A DNA stretch of 36,630 bases from Candidatus Neomicrothrix sp. UBA7388 (GTDB taxonomy: Bacteria > Actinomycetota > Acidimicrobiia > Acidimicrobiales > Poriferisodalaceae). Every line of letters starts with the position of its first letter. The first letter of the stretch is position 1. The notes under the pieces were generated by a model that saw only the letters and a program-made list of their open reading frames with translations, had not been told where the DNA came from and did no database searches. The position numbers were made by a program, and so were the translations under genes. Where the stretch lies: positions 2,203 through 38,832 of the forward strand of contig DKNM01000022.1 in NCBI GenBank assembly GCA_002470695.1, given 5' to 3'. Of the stretch, positions 7,143-14,405 are shown in pieces.

Positions 7143-8876
7143 TCAGGCTCTCAACGGATTGATTTCAATCCGCAATCTACCATTTGGTCGTTTTACCGCT
7201 TTCAAATGTTCTACCAAGAGTTCTCTACTTGCACTTCGTATTCTCCAACGTCCTTCATAGGGACCCATAATTTCTAGGCCATCAGCTACAACAATTTTTT
7301 GCACAAATTCTTCGGCTGCAGAACCCGAGACGATGGCCCAATTCATCTCTGGTGGCTGACGCAATTGGCGCCGAATATCGAGTTCTGTGCGTGCCAAGGA
7401 GCCAGGATCGCCGTTTACCGCTGCCCGTAATACCGGGTGGTCGGGAACTCGCGTCTGAACAATTACTCGCCCTGAATTAGCTCGGCCACCCACAATTCGA
7501 GAGGCTCTAACTAACAAGGCCATGGCTTCCTCTGCGGCTCTGTATCTGGGAGCTAGTAGTTCTTGATCGAAGTCGAGAAACGCTACGGCGTCAGCAGCAG
7601 AAATTCGATGCAGAACTGCTTCAGTGCCAACCGTTAAATCGGTATCTACAGAATCTATTTCGTCATCCGCGGTAATTTCTGTGACCGGTCGGCGAGTGAG
7701 TAGCTCAAGTTCTTCAGCTACGCCGGACACTCCTAGTTTTGCCCTTCTGAATCTTCGTGAGGAACAGGCATCGCAGACAGCAGGTCGTCGTTCTCCATCC
7801 AGTGCACTTACTAACTCATCACCCTCCAATCCAAGAGCTTTACCGCTTGTTTCCGAGCGAGCGAGGGTTCCGCATTGCTCGCAGTAGGCAAGCCTGGCCC
7901 GACCTTTTCTATTCAAAACACATACAACTCGAGACTCTTTCCTTAGCACCCGAGCAAGCTCTTCAGAGCACCAGGATCCAGCTGATGGCGGCCTATCCCG
8001 AAGGTCTATCAAGTCAAAGATCGCCCATCCATCGCGCTCGCGACGACGATCCTCGGTCAACAAAGGAGCGCCACATGTCAGGGCCTCCAAAGACGGACTA
8101 GGTGAAGTAATGACCCATGGAGCCTTATCGCGTCTCGCTCGCTCCAGAGCGACATCTCGGGCATTCCACGTCGGTGCGGATTCTTGTTGATAGGACTCTT
8201 CGTGTTCATCAAGGACTAGTACTGCATCTAATTTGGGGATTGGCGCCCACGCGGCCGATCGGGTTCCAATTGTTATGGAACCCGCAGCTGACTGTGGCCA
8301 GTCACGGGGATGTAAGGCCACGTCGAAACCGGCTCGTTTCATAGCCACGTAAAGGTGCTGAGCCCTAGCTAGCGTCGGGGCAAGGATCAGCGCCCTTCCG
8401 CGCGAAGCAGCTGCCACCGCGAAAGAGAAGTCATCAATAGATGGCGCTACTCGAACCACTGCGCCGTTTCTTCTAAATGACTCTTCGGCAAGAGTCTGTG
8501 TGACGACTTTGTGTTTATCGCTTGCCGATGTTTTGGGCAACGCGGGAACAATTCGTGTGTGTGTGGCTGTGCGCAAAAAGTGCGCTCGTGTTCCTAACCA
8601 CCGATCGCTCGCCCATTGCGCTAGCGACACCAAAGACGCTGGGGGGCCAACTCCACTAACTTTTTTTATTTCGCTGAGAGTAATTTCTTTAGGTTCTTCC
8701 ACATCAAGCTCAGTGATCCAACCTCGTATCCTTCGGCCTCTCAAATCGACACGCACTATGGTCCCGATTGAAATTTCTCGACAAGGTGAAGCTTCTGCTA
8801 CTTCTTCCGTCAACCGATAATCAAACTCCTTATCCAGAGCCGGTTGATCGGGAAGAACACGAACTACTCGAGACAC
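7143..8876 (-). CDS. priA: PriA, actinobacterial ATPase-motif-less form (replication restart / primosome)
   Basis: This 577-residue protein has the PriA order: N-terminal 3'DNA-binding domain (VLPDQPALDKEFDY), a helicase-like core and a C-terminal PriA_C domain. The Walker A segment (GxTGSGKT in E. coli) is absent; the matching place reads IDDFSFAVAAASRGRALILAP. The DEAH-type segment is reduced to LDEHEESYQQE. Only four Cys remain in the zinc region (CEQC, CDAC), against eight in classical PriA. This is the state typical of Actinobacteria, where the protein is annotated as a probable replication restart protein without helicase activity, so loss of function by mutation in this strain need not be assumed. 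The start is GTG. It sits between metK and def, as in Mycobacterium. Confidence 0.85.
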   Translation of the reverse strand: MSRVVRVLPDQPALDKEFDYRLTEEVAEASPCREISIGTIVRVDLRGRRIRGWITELDVEEPKEITLSEIKKVSGVGPPASLVSLAQWASDRWLGTRAHFLRTATHTRIVPALPKTSASDKHKVVTQTLAEESFRRNGAVVRVAPSIDDFSFAVAAASRGRALILAPTLARAQHLYVAMKRAGFDVALHPRDWPQSAAGSITIGTRSAAWAPIPKLDAVLVLDEHEESYQQESAPTWNARDVALERARRDKAPWVITSPSPSLEALTCGAPLLTEDRRRERDGWAIFDLIDLRDRPPSAGSWCSEELARVLRKESRVVCVLNRKGRARLAYCEQCGTLARSETSGKALGLEGDELVSALDGERRPAVCDACSSRRFRRAKLGVSGVAEELELLTRRPVTEITADDEIDSVDTDLTVGTEAVLHRISAADAVAFLDFDQELLAPRYRAAEEAMALLVRASRIVGGRANSGRVIVQTRVPDHPVLRAAVNGDPGSLARTELDIRRQLRQPPEMNWAIVSGSAAEEFVQKIVVADGLEIMGPYEGRWRIRSASRELLVEHLKAVKRPNGRLRIEINPLRA

Positions 8877-8925
8877 AATGTCATTCTGGTTTAGGGGAGA
8901 GACTCCGGTTGCGCTTTGGCTCGAT

Positions 8926-10128
8926 TTAAATATCTAAAGCGGAGCGAAGATCATCTATTCGATCAGTCCGCTCCCAGGTAAACATATCTCCGTCTGCGTC
9001 TCGGCCAAAATGGCCATAAGCCGCAGTGGGTTGAAAGATAGGTCGCCGAAGATCTAGGTCTCTGAGGATTGCTGCAGGGCGTAGGTCGAAAACTTCGTTG
9101 ACCGCCGAGGCAATTCGATCTGGATCGACATGTTCGGAGCCGAACGTTTCAACTAGAACTGAAACCGGGCGGGCGACACCTATGGCGTATGCCACCTGCA
9201 CCTCGCAACGATCTGCCGCTCCTGCTGCCACGAGATTTTTTGCTACCCACCGTGTTGCGTATGCCGCGGATCTGTCTACCTTCGATGGGTCCTTTCCTGA
9301 AAACGCGCCTCCCCCATGTCGCGCGTATCCGCCATAAGTATCAACGATGATTTTACGACCTGTTAATCCACAGTCGCCCACAGGTCCACCAACCACAAAG
9401 TTGCCGGTCGGGTTTACAAACACTTCGTAATCGTCGTCAGCAAATTCCGCGGGGACCGCTGGTCGGATCACATGATCGATTAGGTCCGGTCGGATCATAC
9501 CGTCTCTATCGATTCCGGGATTGTGCTGGGTTGAAACAAGAACTGTTTTTAACTTCACTGGCCGGCCGTCTTCATATTCAAACGAAACCTGTGTCTTACC
9601 ATCGGGTCTCAAATACGGGACTTGACCCGATTTGCGTGCCTCGGTTAGTTGCTCCGCCATTCTGTGAGCTACATGTATTGGCAATGGCATTAGAGCATCT
9701 GTTTCGCGACACGCGTAACCAAACATCATGCCTTGGTCACCTGCGCCTTGCCGGTCCAGAGCATCTTCTTCGCCCGCTTTGCCGCTTCTAACTTCTTCGG
9801 AGTCGTTTACACCCTGAGCGATATCTGGTGACTGCTCATCGAGAGTCACCATCACTCCACATGTGCTCCCATTAAAATCTAGAGAATCTCTGTCGTAGCC
9901 GATTTCATTTATTGTCTCTCGGACGACTGAAGGGATATCCACGAATCCACTCGTGGTAATTTCACCAGCGACAACGACGAGTCCTGTAGTCACCATAGTT
10001 TCGCAAGCAACTCTGCTGGCAGGGTCTTGATCCAGCATCGCATCAAGAATGGCGTCGGAAATCTGATCAGCCATTTTGTCGGGATGACCTTCAGTCACCG
10101 ACTCCGAGGTGAAAGTCCATCGACTCAT
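8926..10128 (-). CDS. metK: S-adenosylmethionine synthetase
   Basis: MetK makes SAM from methionine and ATP. With the start at 10128 the protein has 400 residues, normal for the family. It begins [18 protein letters not shown], with the ATP-binding GHPDK at 14-18, and contains the glycine-rich [19 protein letters not shown] segment and the [10 protein letters not shown] hexapeptide region. The 10128 ATG has AGGAG 7 bases upstream; an in-frame codon 15 residues earlier would add a tail not found in the family. The spacer from coaBC is only 69 bases and holds no SAM riboswitch that I can see. The product supplies RsmB and other methyltransferases. Confidence 0.96.
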   Translation of the reverse strand: MSRWTFTSESVTEGHPDKMADQISDAILDAMLDQDPASRVACETMVTTGLVVVAGEITTSGFVDIPSVVRETINEIGYDRDSLDFNGSTCGVMVTLDEQSPDIAQGVNDSEEVRSGKAGEEDALDRQGAGDQGMMFGYACRETDALMPLPIHVAHRMAEQLTEARKSGQVPYLRPDGKTQVSFEYEDGRPVKLKTVLVSTQHNPGIDRDGMIRPDLIDHVIRPAVPAEFADDDYEVFVNPTGNFVVGGPVGDCGLTGRKIIVDTYGGYARHGGGAFSGKDPSKVDRSAAYATRWVAKNLVAAGAADRCEVQVAYAIGVARPVSVLVETFGSEHVDPDRIASAVNEVFDLRPAAILRDLDLRRPIFQPTAAYGHFGRDADGDMFTWERTDRIDDLRSALDI

Positions 10129-10197
10129 GCCATTTCTCCTGATACTCGGTAGGCCCAGCCTTGACTGAACCAAGAAACATCTAGCAAGACGCTTAGC

Positions 10198-11382
10198 TTA
10201 GTTGCCTAGCAAGCCAAGCACCTTATTAAGCAATTCGTCAGCAATTTGACGCTTTGTTCTTAACGGTATGTGAGTTGCGCATCCGTTTGTTTCCAGGATC
10301 GTAACTTCATTCGTTTCGTGAGCAAAACCAACCTCCGGCGCAGATACATCGTTGGCCACAATGAGGTCTATTTTCTTGCGCTCAAGCTTCTGCTTGGCGT
10401 TTGCCAGGAGGTCATCTGTTTCAGCGGCAAATCCCACGATGATTTGCCCAGGCTGCTTCCTTGCTCCAAGATCAGCCAAGATATCGACGGTCTGTTCGAG
10501 AACTACTTCCGGAGGACCTCCATCTTTTTTAATTTTTGAGTCAGCTATTCCTTTGGGGCGAAAATCGGCAACCGCAGCCGCCATAACGATTACATCAGCA
10601 TCATTTCGTTGAGTGACCGCTTGGTGCATCTCGGTGGCCGATTCCACTTTCACGACTTCAACGCCAGGAGGATTCGGGAGGTCCACAGTAGATATCAAGA
10701 CGACATTCGCACCACGAGCCGCCGCGGCAGCAGCGACTGCATAACCCTGCTTGCCCGTTGAACGATTACCTACGTAGCGAACCGGATCGATAGCTTCTCG
10801 TGTCCCGCCGGCAGTAACCAGAACTTTTTTCTCGCGGAAGTCGCCGAATGACAGAACTTCCTTTATTGATTCAAAAATTCTCTGCGGTTCGGCCAGTCTG
10901 CCTGATCCAGAATCACCACCGGCAAGACGCCCTTCTTCCGCAGGCACTACAAGAACACCCCTGGAACGTAAGGTGTCAAGATTGTCTTGAACCGCAGGAT
11001 GCTCCCACATTTCGGTGTGCATTGCGGGACATAGAATCACCGGCGCTCGGGTTGCTATAAGCACCGCTGTCAGAAGGTCGTCAGAAATACCGCTTGCGTA
11101 GCTGCCAATGCACCTCGCGGTCGCTGGCGCGATGACCACTAAATCTGCCGTTTGTCCCAAAGTGGTGTGTGGGATTGGGTCAGGGTCGTCAAATATCGAA
11201 GTTCGGACCGGTTCGGAGGCAAGGGCATCAAAGGTCGCGCGACCCACAAACTTTTGGGCACTCTCTGTCATCACCGGCACCACGTGTGCACCCGCATCAA
11301 CCAACAGTCGACATAGAAGCACAGCTTTGTATGCAGCGATACCCCCTGTCACGCCGAGAACAATCCGACGACCGGCAAGCAT
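10198..11382 (-). CDS. coaBC: Bifunctional phosphopantothenoylcysteine decarboxylase / phosphopantothenate-cysteine ligase
   Basis: CoaBC (Dfp) performs two consecutive steps of coenzyme A synthesis. The 394-residue protein has the FMN-dependent CoaC half (about 1-180: GVTGGIAAYK, the active-site His in IPHTTL, VIAPATA, PAMHTEMW) and the CoaB half (about 186-394: VTAGGTREAIDPVRYVGN, and DSKIKK with the conserved Lys). PAMH in place of the common PAMN, and DDLLT, are also seen in mycobacterial CoaBC. It starts 10 bases after the rpoZ stop with no clear Shine-Dalgarno, so coupling to rpoZ is likely. The gmk-rpoZ-coaBC-metK order is a conserved actinobacterial cluster. Confidence 0.95.
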   Translation of the reverse strand: MLAGRRIVLGVTGGIAAYKAVLLCRLLVDAGAHVVPVMTESAQKFVGRATFDALASEPVRTSIFDDPDPIPHTTLGQTADLVVIAPATARCIGSYASGISDDLLTAVLIATRAPVILCPAMHTEMWEHPAVQDNLDTLRSRGVLVVPAEEGRLAGGDSGSGRLAEPQRIFESIKEVLSFGDFREKKVLVTAGGTREAIDPVRYVGNRSTGKQGYAVAAAAAARGANVVLISTVDLPNPPGVEVVKVESATEMHQAVTQRNDADVIVMAAAVADFRPKGIADSKIKKDGGPPEVVLEQTVDILADLGARKQPGQIIVGFAAETDDLLANAKQKLERKKIDLIVANDVSAPEVGFAHETNEVTILETNGCATHIPLRTKRQIADELLNKVLGLLGN

Positions 11383-11392
11383 TGGGTGTTAC

Positions 11393-11740
11393 TTACTCTT
11401 CGTCCGGCACGGCCTCAAGCGCGGCCGCGGCAGCTGCCGCATCTGCTTCTGCTTGAGCAAGTGCTTCCGCCTCTTCGCGGGCACGCTCTTCCGGGTCGAA
11501 TCGTTCGTAGCCGATCTTGTCTGCTTGAATTTCTTCAAAGGCCATGGACAGCGATTTACGCGCAGTGCTGGTCACTTGTGGAGGCACTTCACTTCCTCCA
11601 CCCTCGCCTAAACCGAGATCGTATGAGATCAATTGGCGCGACCTTTTGGCCGCCAAACTGACAAGAGTGAACTTAGAGTCCACTTTTTCCAACAACGCCT
11701 CAAGACCTGGACTGATCATTGTGTCTTGGTCATCGGCCAT
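11393..11740 (-). CDS. rpoZ: RNA polymerase omega subunit
   Basis: The omega subunit helps fold and assemble the beta' subunit of RNA polymerase. The 115-residue protein has the omega core: ISPGLEALLEKVDSKFTLVSLAAKRSRQL, a short Gly-rich loop, then KSLSMAFEEIQADKI. The last 35 residues form an Ala/Glu-rich tail (EAEALAQAEADAAAAAAALE) that is probably helical or disordered and makes the protein a little longer than E. coli omega. GAGG lies 8 bases before the ATG. The 92-base spacer from gmk holds a candidate extended -10 element, so rpoZ may have its own promoter. Confidence 0.92.
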   Translation of the reverse strand: MADDQDTMISPGLEALLEKVDSKFTLVSLAAKRSRQLISYDLGLGEGGGSEVPPQVTSTARKSLSMAFEEIQADKIGYERFDPEERAREEAEALAQAEADAAAAAAALEAVPDEE

Positions 11741-11784
11741 GGTGAATACCTCATCCTGCTTAAATCAGTTTATTTGATGCACAC

Positions 11785-11790
11785 ATTCTA
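11785..11790 (-). promoter_or_regulatory. Candidate extended -10 box upstream of rpoZ
   Basis: In the gmk-rpoZ spacer the - strand reads TGATAGAAT: a TG, one base and TAGAAT, an extended -10 element 44 bases before the rpoZ ATG. Just upstream, GCGGCC (11816-11821) and its complement (11794-11799) form a 6-base inverted repeat with a 16-base loop and no T-run. No good -35 is visible. Inference. Confidence 0.35.
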
Positions 11791-11832
11791 TCAGCGGCCC
11801 GGAAAAGTAGAACGAGGCCGCGGGTCTATCGG

Positions 11833-12402
11833 CTATTTCGTCGATCGAGTCTCACGAGCGACACGAATAATCGACTCAACTTCTGATATCGCTTCTTCTA
11901 GGCCACCATTTAAGACGACTGCATCGGCTAAGCCTCTCGCTAACTCTTCTTCGTGAATTGAGGCTTCTAGCCGTCGTTCTATGTCTCCCTCATCGTCACC
12001 CCGTGACTTCATGCGGCGTCGTTGCTCTTCTCTGTCTGGTGGCAAAAGGAGAACGATTACGGCTTTGGAGTCTCGCTGTCGAACCGCTTGCGCGCCTTGA
12101 ACATCAATTTCTAAGAGCAAGTCGTTACCTGCTGGCACCGCAGGAGTCGGGGTTCCATAGAGGTGATCTAAAAATTCAGCCCATTCATAAAAGCCATCAT
12201 CTTCGACGCGCTCACGGAATTCAGCCTCGGTTACGTAAACGTACGCATTCGGCGATTCGCCGGAACGCCGAGCACGCGTCGTCCATGATCGGCTGAGGTG
12301 GAGGGTGCTATCTCGTTCAACAAGTCCGGCAACGAGCGTGCCCTTGCCTACTCCGCCTGCTCCGCACACTACAAACACAATGGGTTCCGAAGCCTCAGGC
12401 AT
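11833..12402 (-). CDS. gmk: Guanylate kinase
   Basis: Gmk phosphorylates GMP to GDP. The 189-residue protein has a P-loop at 14-22 (GAGGVGKGT, where many family members have GPSGxGKS/T), the GMP-binding start of the lid SRSWTTRARRSGE, YVTEAEF, FYEWAEFLDHLYGTP and LLEIDVQGAQAVR. Length is standard. GGAGAAAG lies about 8 bases before the ATG. It follows mihF at 32 bases; the mihF-gmk-rpoZ order is an actinobacterial hallmark. The Ala and Gly in the P-loop deserve a check but leave the GKG/T core intact. Confidence 0.94.
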   Translation of the reverse strand: MPEASEPIVFVVCGAGGVGKGTLVAGLVERDSTLHLSRSWTTRARRSGESPNAYVYVTEAEFRERVEDDGFYEWAEFLDHLYGTPTPAVPAGNDLLLEIDVQGAQAVRQRDSKAVIVLLLPPDREEQRRRMKSRGDDEGDIERRLEASIHEEELARGLADAVVLNGGLEEAISEVESIIRVARETRSTK

Positions 12403-12434
12403 GAGTTTCTTTCTCCACTACTTATTGGCTCATT

Positions 12435-12752
12435 TCAGCTGGCAAAGAAGGCAAGGAGTTTCGTTCGTTGCTTTTCTCCAAGACCTTTTAATCGGCGACT
12501 TTCCGCTATTCCTATTTCCCGCATCAGGCGCCGCGCTTTGACTTTCCCTATTTTAGGCATGGACTCCAGTGCAGCAAGCGTCTTCATCTTTCCAACTAAT
12601 TCGTTTACATCGGCCAATTTAAGAAGCTCGCCAAAAGTAACAGAGCCATCTCGGAGCGAGTCTTTTGTTTCCGCCCGAACCCTCCGGGCATCTGCGGCGC
12701 GTAATAGCGCCGCTTCCCGTTGTTTCTGCGAGAGGTTAGGGGGATTTGACAT
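12435..12752 (-). CDS. mihF: Actinobacterial integration host factor mIHF
   Basis: mIHF is a nucleoid-associated, DNA-bending protein limited to Actinobacteria and essential in mycobacteria. The 105-residue protein shows the family layout: a basic N-terminal helix (LSQKQREAALLRAADARRVRAETKDSLRDG), a central helix region (SVTFGELLKLA) and the helix-two-turn-helix module (ESMPKIGKVKARRLMREIGI, followed by RRLKGLGEKQRTKLL). It lies next to gmk, as in Mycobacterium. The ATG has no Shine-Dalgarno; TAGCTT ends 7 bases before it, the pattern of a leaderless transcript. It is the best lineage marker of the window. Confidence 0.93.
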   Translation of the reverse strand: MSNPPNLSQKQREAALLRAADARRVRAETKDSLRDGSVTFGELLKLADVNELVGKMKTLAALESMPKIGKVKARRLMREIGIAESRRLKGLGEKQRTKLLAFFAS

Positions 12753-12759
12753 AGCGTGG

Positions 12760-12765
12760 AAGCTA
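12760..12765 (-). promoter_or_regulatory. Candidate -10 box for a leaderless mihF transcript
   Basis: TAGCTT (preceded by TG, so TGTAGCTT) fits TANNNT and ends 7 bases before the mihF ATG in the 41-base spacer after pyrF. No Shine-Dalgarno lies between. This would separate mihF-gmk transcription from the pyr operon. Inference. Confidence 0.35.
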
Positions 12766-12793
12766 CATGTCTAGTACAACCACACAGTAAAGG

Positions 12794-13501
12794 CTAGAGC
12801 GCATCACTCACTTCAAGAGCAATGGCGTTGGCGGCTTGCTCAAGGTCGGCAGAAGCGGTGACCGCTCGACCAATAACCAAGAGACCTGCGCCTTCTTGAA
12901 TGGCGGTGCTCGGAGTAGCAGGTCGACCTTGATCGTTATTGCTGACTCCTTCAGGCCGTATACCGGGCACCACCGAAAGAAGTTCCGGAGCCTGCTCCGT
13001 CACAAGCAATAGATCGCTAGCGGCACAGACAATTCCACCACAATCAGCTGCTACTACGTTGGAGATCCTTTCTTGTAACTTCTCTGGAGTGGCACTCTTT
13101 TCCGATGTAAGAACAGAGACCCCCAGAACCATGGGCGGAGTCAAACCGGCTGCCGTAGCGCCTTCGTTGAGTCCATCTACCGCTGCTTTGAGCATGTCTA
13201 TCCCTCCGGAGGAGTGAACAGTCACATAGGAAACACCAAGGCTCCCTAGCACCCGCGCTGTCTTACCAACCGTATTAGGGATATCGTGCAGCTTAAGATC
13301 AAGAAAGACTTGATAGCCCTGATCAATAAAGGTCCCGACCGCCTCCGGCCCCGATGCTGCAAATAGCTCTAACCCAACTTTGGCAACTGAGAACCATGGA
13401 AAGAGGCGGCGACCTAGCCGGCCGGCTTCGACTAAATCGTCGACATCAAGAGCTAACGCCATCCGCGATCGGGTCTCTTCATTAACTTCATTGAGAGTCA
13501 T
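12794..13501 (-). CDS. pyrF: Orotidine 5'-phosphate decarboxylase
   Basis: PyrF converts OMP to UMP, the last step of de novo pyrimidine synthesis. The 235-residue protein has the catalytic FLDLKLHDIPNTV segment (Asp68, Lys70, Asp73), the early Lys41 in AKVGLELF, and the phosphate-binding VVPGIRPEG and VIGRAVTAS segments of the enzymes with the short DxKxxDI-type motif. It overlaps pyrD by 14 bases, so the two are coupled. A later in-frame ATG (residue 14) is possible as a start. It is the last gene of the pyr operon. Confidence 0.94.
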   Translation of the reverse strand: MTLNEVNEETRSRMALALDVDDLVEAGRLGRRLFPWFSVAKVGLELFAASGPEAVGTFIDQGYQVFLDLKLHDIPNTVGKTARVLGSLGVSYVTVHSSGGIDMLKAAVDGLNEGATAAGLTPPMVLGVSVLTSEKSATPEKLQERISNVVAADCGGIVCAASDLLLVTEQAPELLSVVPGIRPEGVSNNDQGRPATPSTAIQEGAGLLVIGRAVTASADLEQAANAIALEVSDAL

Positions 13502-14405
13502 GGGCCGCCCCAGTCAAGTCTCTTACAGAAGCTATGTTTCGTTTTCGGCACCATCGCTCCAGGTCAAGCAGTATCTTTTGAGAAGCTCGCGGGTCAGCGA
13601 AATGAGCTGAACCAACCTGGACCGCTGAGGCTCCTGCGGCTAGAAACTCCACTACATGTGATCCTTTCGTTATCCCCCCTACCCCAACAATTGGTATTGG
13701 GCCGAGGGCTGCGTAGATGTCATAGACCGATCGCAAAGCGATCGGCCTAATACTTGGACCCGAAAGACCTCCACCTTTATTACCAAGGATCGGGCGTCGA
13801 GTTTCTGGGTCAATCACTAGCCCCATAAGAGTGTTAGTTAAAGTAAGCGACTCTGCTCCTGCCGCCATCGCTGCCGCTGCAACAGGCACGAGGTCGGTCA
13901 CGTTCGGACTTAATTTGACCCAGAGCGGCATGTTTGCGCACAGCACTGCTTCAACGACAGCGGCACAAGTGTCGGGGTGGTGGGCAAACATCTCACCACC
14001 AGATTCCAAATTTGGGCAGCTGACGTTTACTTCAACAGCGCTTATCCCAGGAATGCCCGAGAGACGTTCAGCGATTTCGCCGTACTCTTGGATGGTCCGC
14101 CCCCAGATACTGGCAACAACTTTTGCGCCACTATCCAGCAGCGAAGGCAACCCCGCCTCCAACCATTTTTCGACACCAGGATTTTGTAAACCGACCGCAT
14201 TGATCATTCCTGACTCCGTACCGTGTAATCGTGGGGCAGGGTTACCTAACCAAGGGTCAAGCGACAAGGATTTGACGACTACGGCGCCCAATTTAGAAAG
14301 GTCCATGTACGCGCTCAACTCATCTGATTGTCCAGCCGTTCCGGAAGCTGTCATTATCGGGTTTTCCAGTGTTACCGAGCCGACCCGAACCGAATGATCG
14401 GACAT
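13488..14405 (-). CDS. pyrD: Dihydroorotate dehydrogenase, class 1B-like catalytic subunit
   Basis: PyrD oxidises dihydroorotate to orotate. The 305-residue protein is a class 1 (soluble, FMN) enzyme: active-site Cys130 in VEVNVSCPNLESGG, FMN/substrate-contacting Lys45 in VVVKSLSL, the GMINAVGLQNPGVE segment and phosphate-binding IVGVGGITKG. These segments resemble class 1B PyrD, which normally works with PyrK, an FAD/[2Fe-2S] electron-transfer subunit. No pyrK lies beside it: carB ends one base into the pyrD start (TGATG) and pyrF overlaps the other end. Electron transfer must therefore use a pyrK elsewhere or another acceptor. The missing N-terminal membrane helices rule out class 2. Confidence 0.92.
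   Translation of the reverse strand: MSDHSVRVGSVTLENPIMTASGTAGQSDELSAYMDLSKLGAVVVKSLSLDPWLGNPAPRLHGTESGMINAVGLQNPGVEKWLEAGLPSLLDSGAKVVASIWGRTIQEYGEIAERLSGIPGISAVEVNVSCPNLESGGEMFAHHPDTCAAVVEAVLCANMPLWVKLSPNVTDLVPVAAAAMAAGAESLTLTNTLMGLVIDPETRRPILGNKGGGLSGPSIRPIALRSVYDIYAALGPIPIVGVGGITKGSHVVEFLAAGASAVQVGSAHFADPRASQKILLDLERWCRKRNIASVRDLTGAAHDSQ

Noticed and set aside
7143..8876. priA as a decayed pseudogene because Walker A is absent
   Set aside because: Loss of the ATPase motifs is a general feature of actinobacterial PriA, and the frame is intact over its full length.
10129..10197. SAM riboswitch upstream of metK
   Set aside because: The spacer from coaBC is only 69 bases and shows no multi-helix fold or conserved SAM riboswitch core; only a normal ribosome binding site is visible.
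11741..11832. Intrinsic terminator between gmk and rpoZ
   Set aside because: GCGGCC and GGCCGC form a stem, but the loop is 16 bases and no T-run follows.
13831..14397. 188-codon open frame on the + strand opposite pyrD
   Set aside because: It is antisense to a clear dihydroorotate dehydrogenase, has no recognisable domain and is a composition shadow; the same holds for the other + strand frames to the right of 2349.
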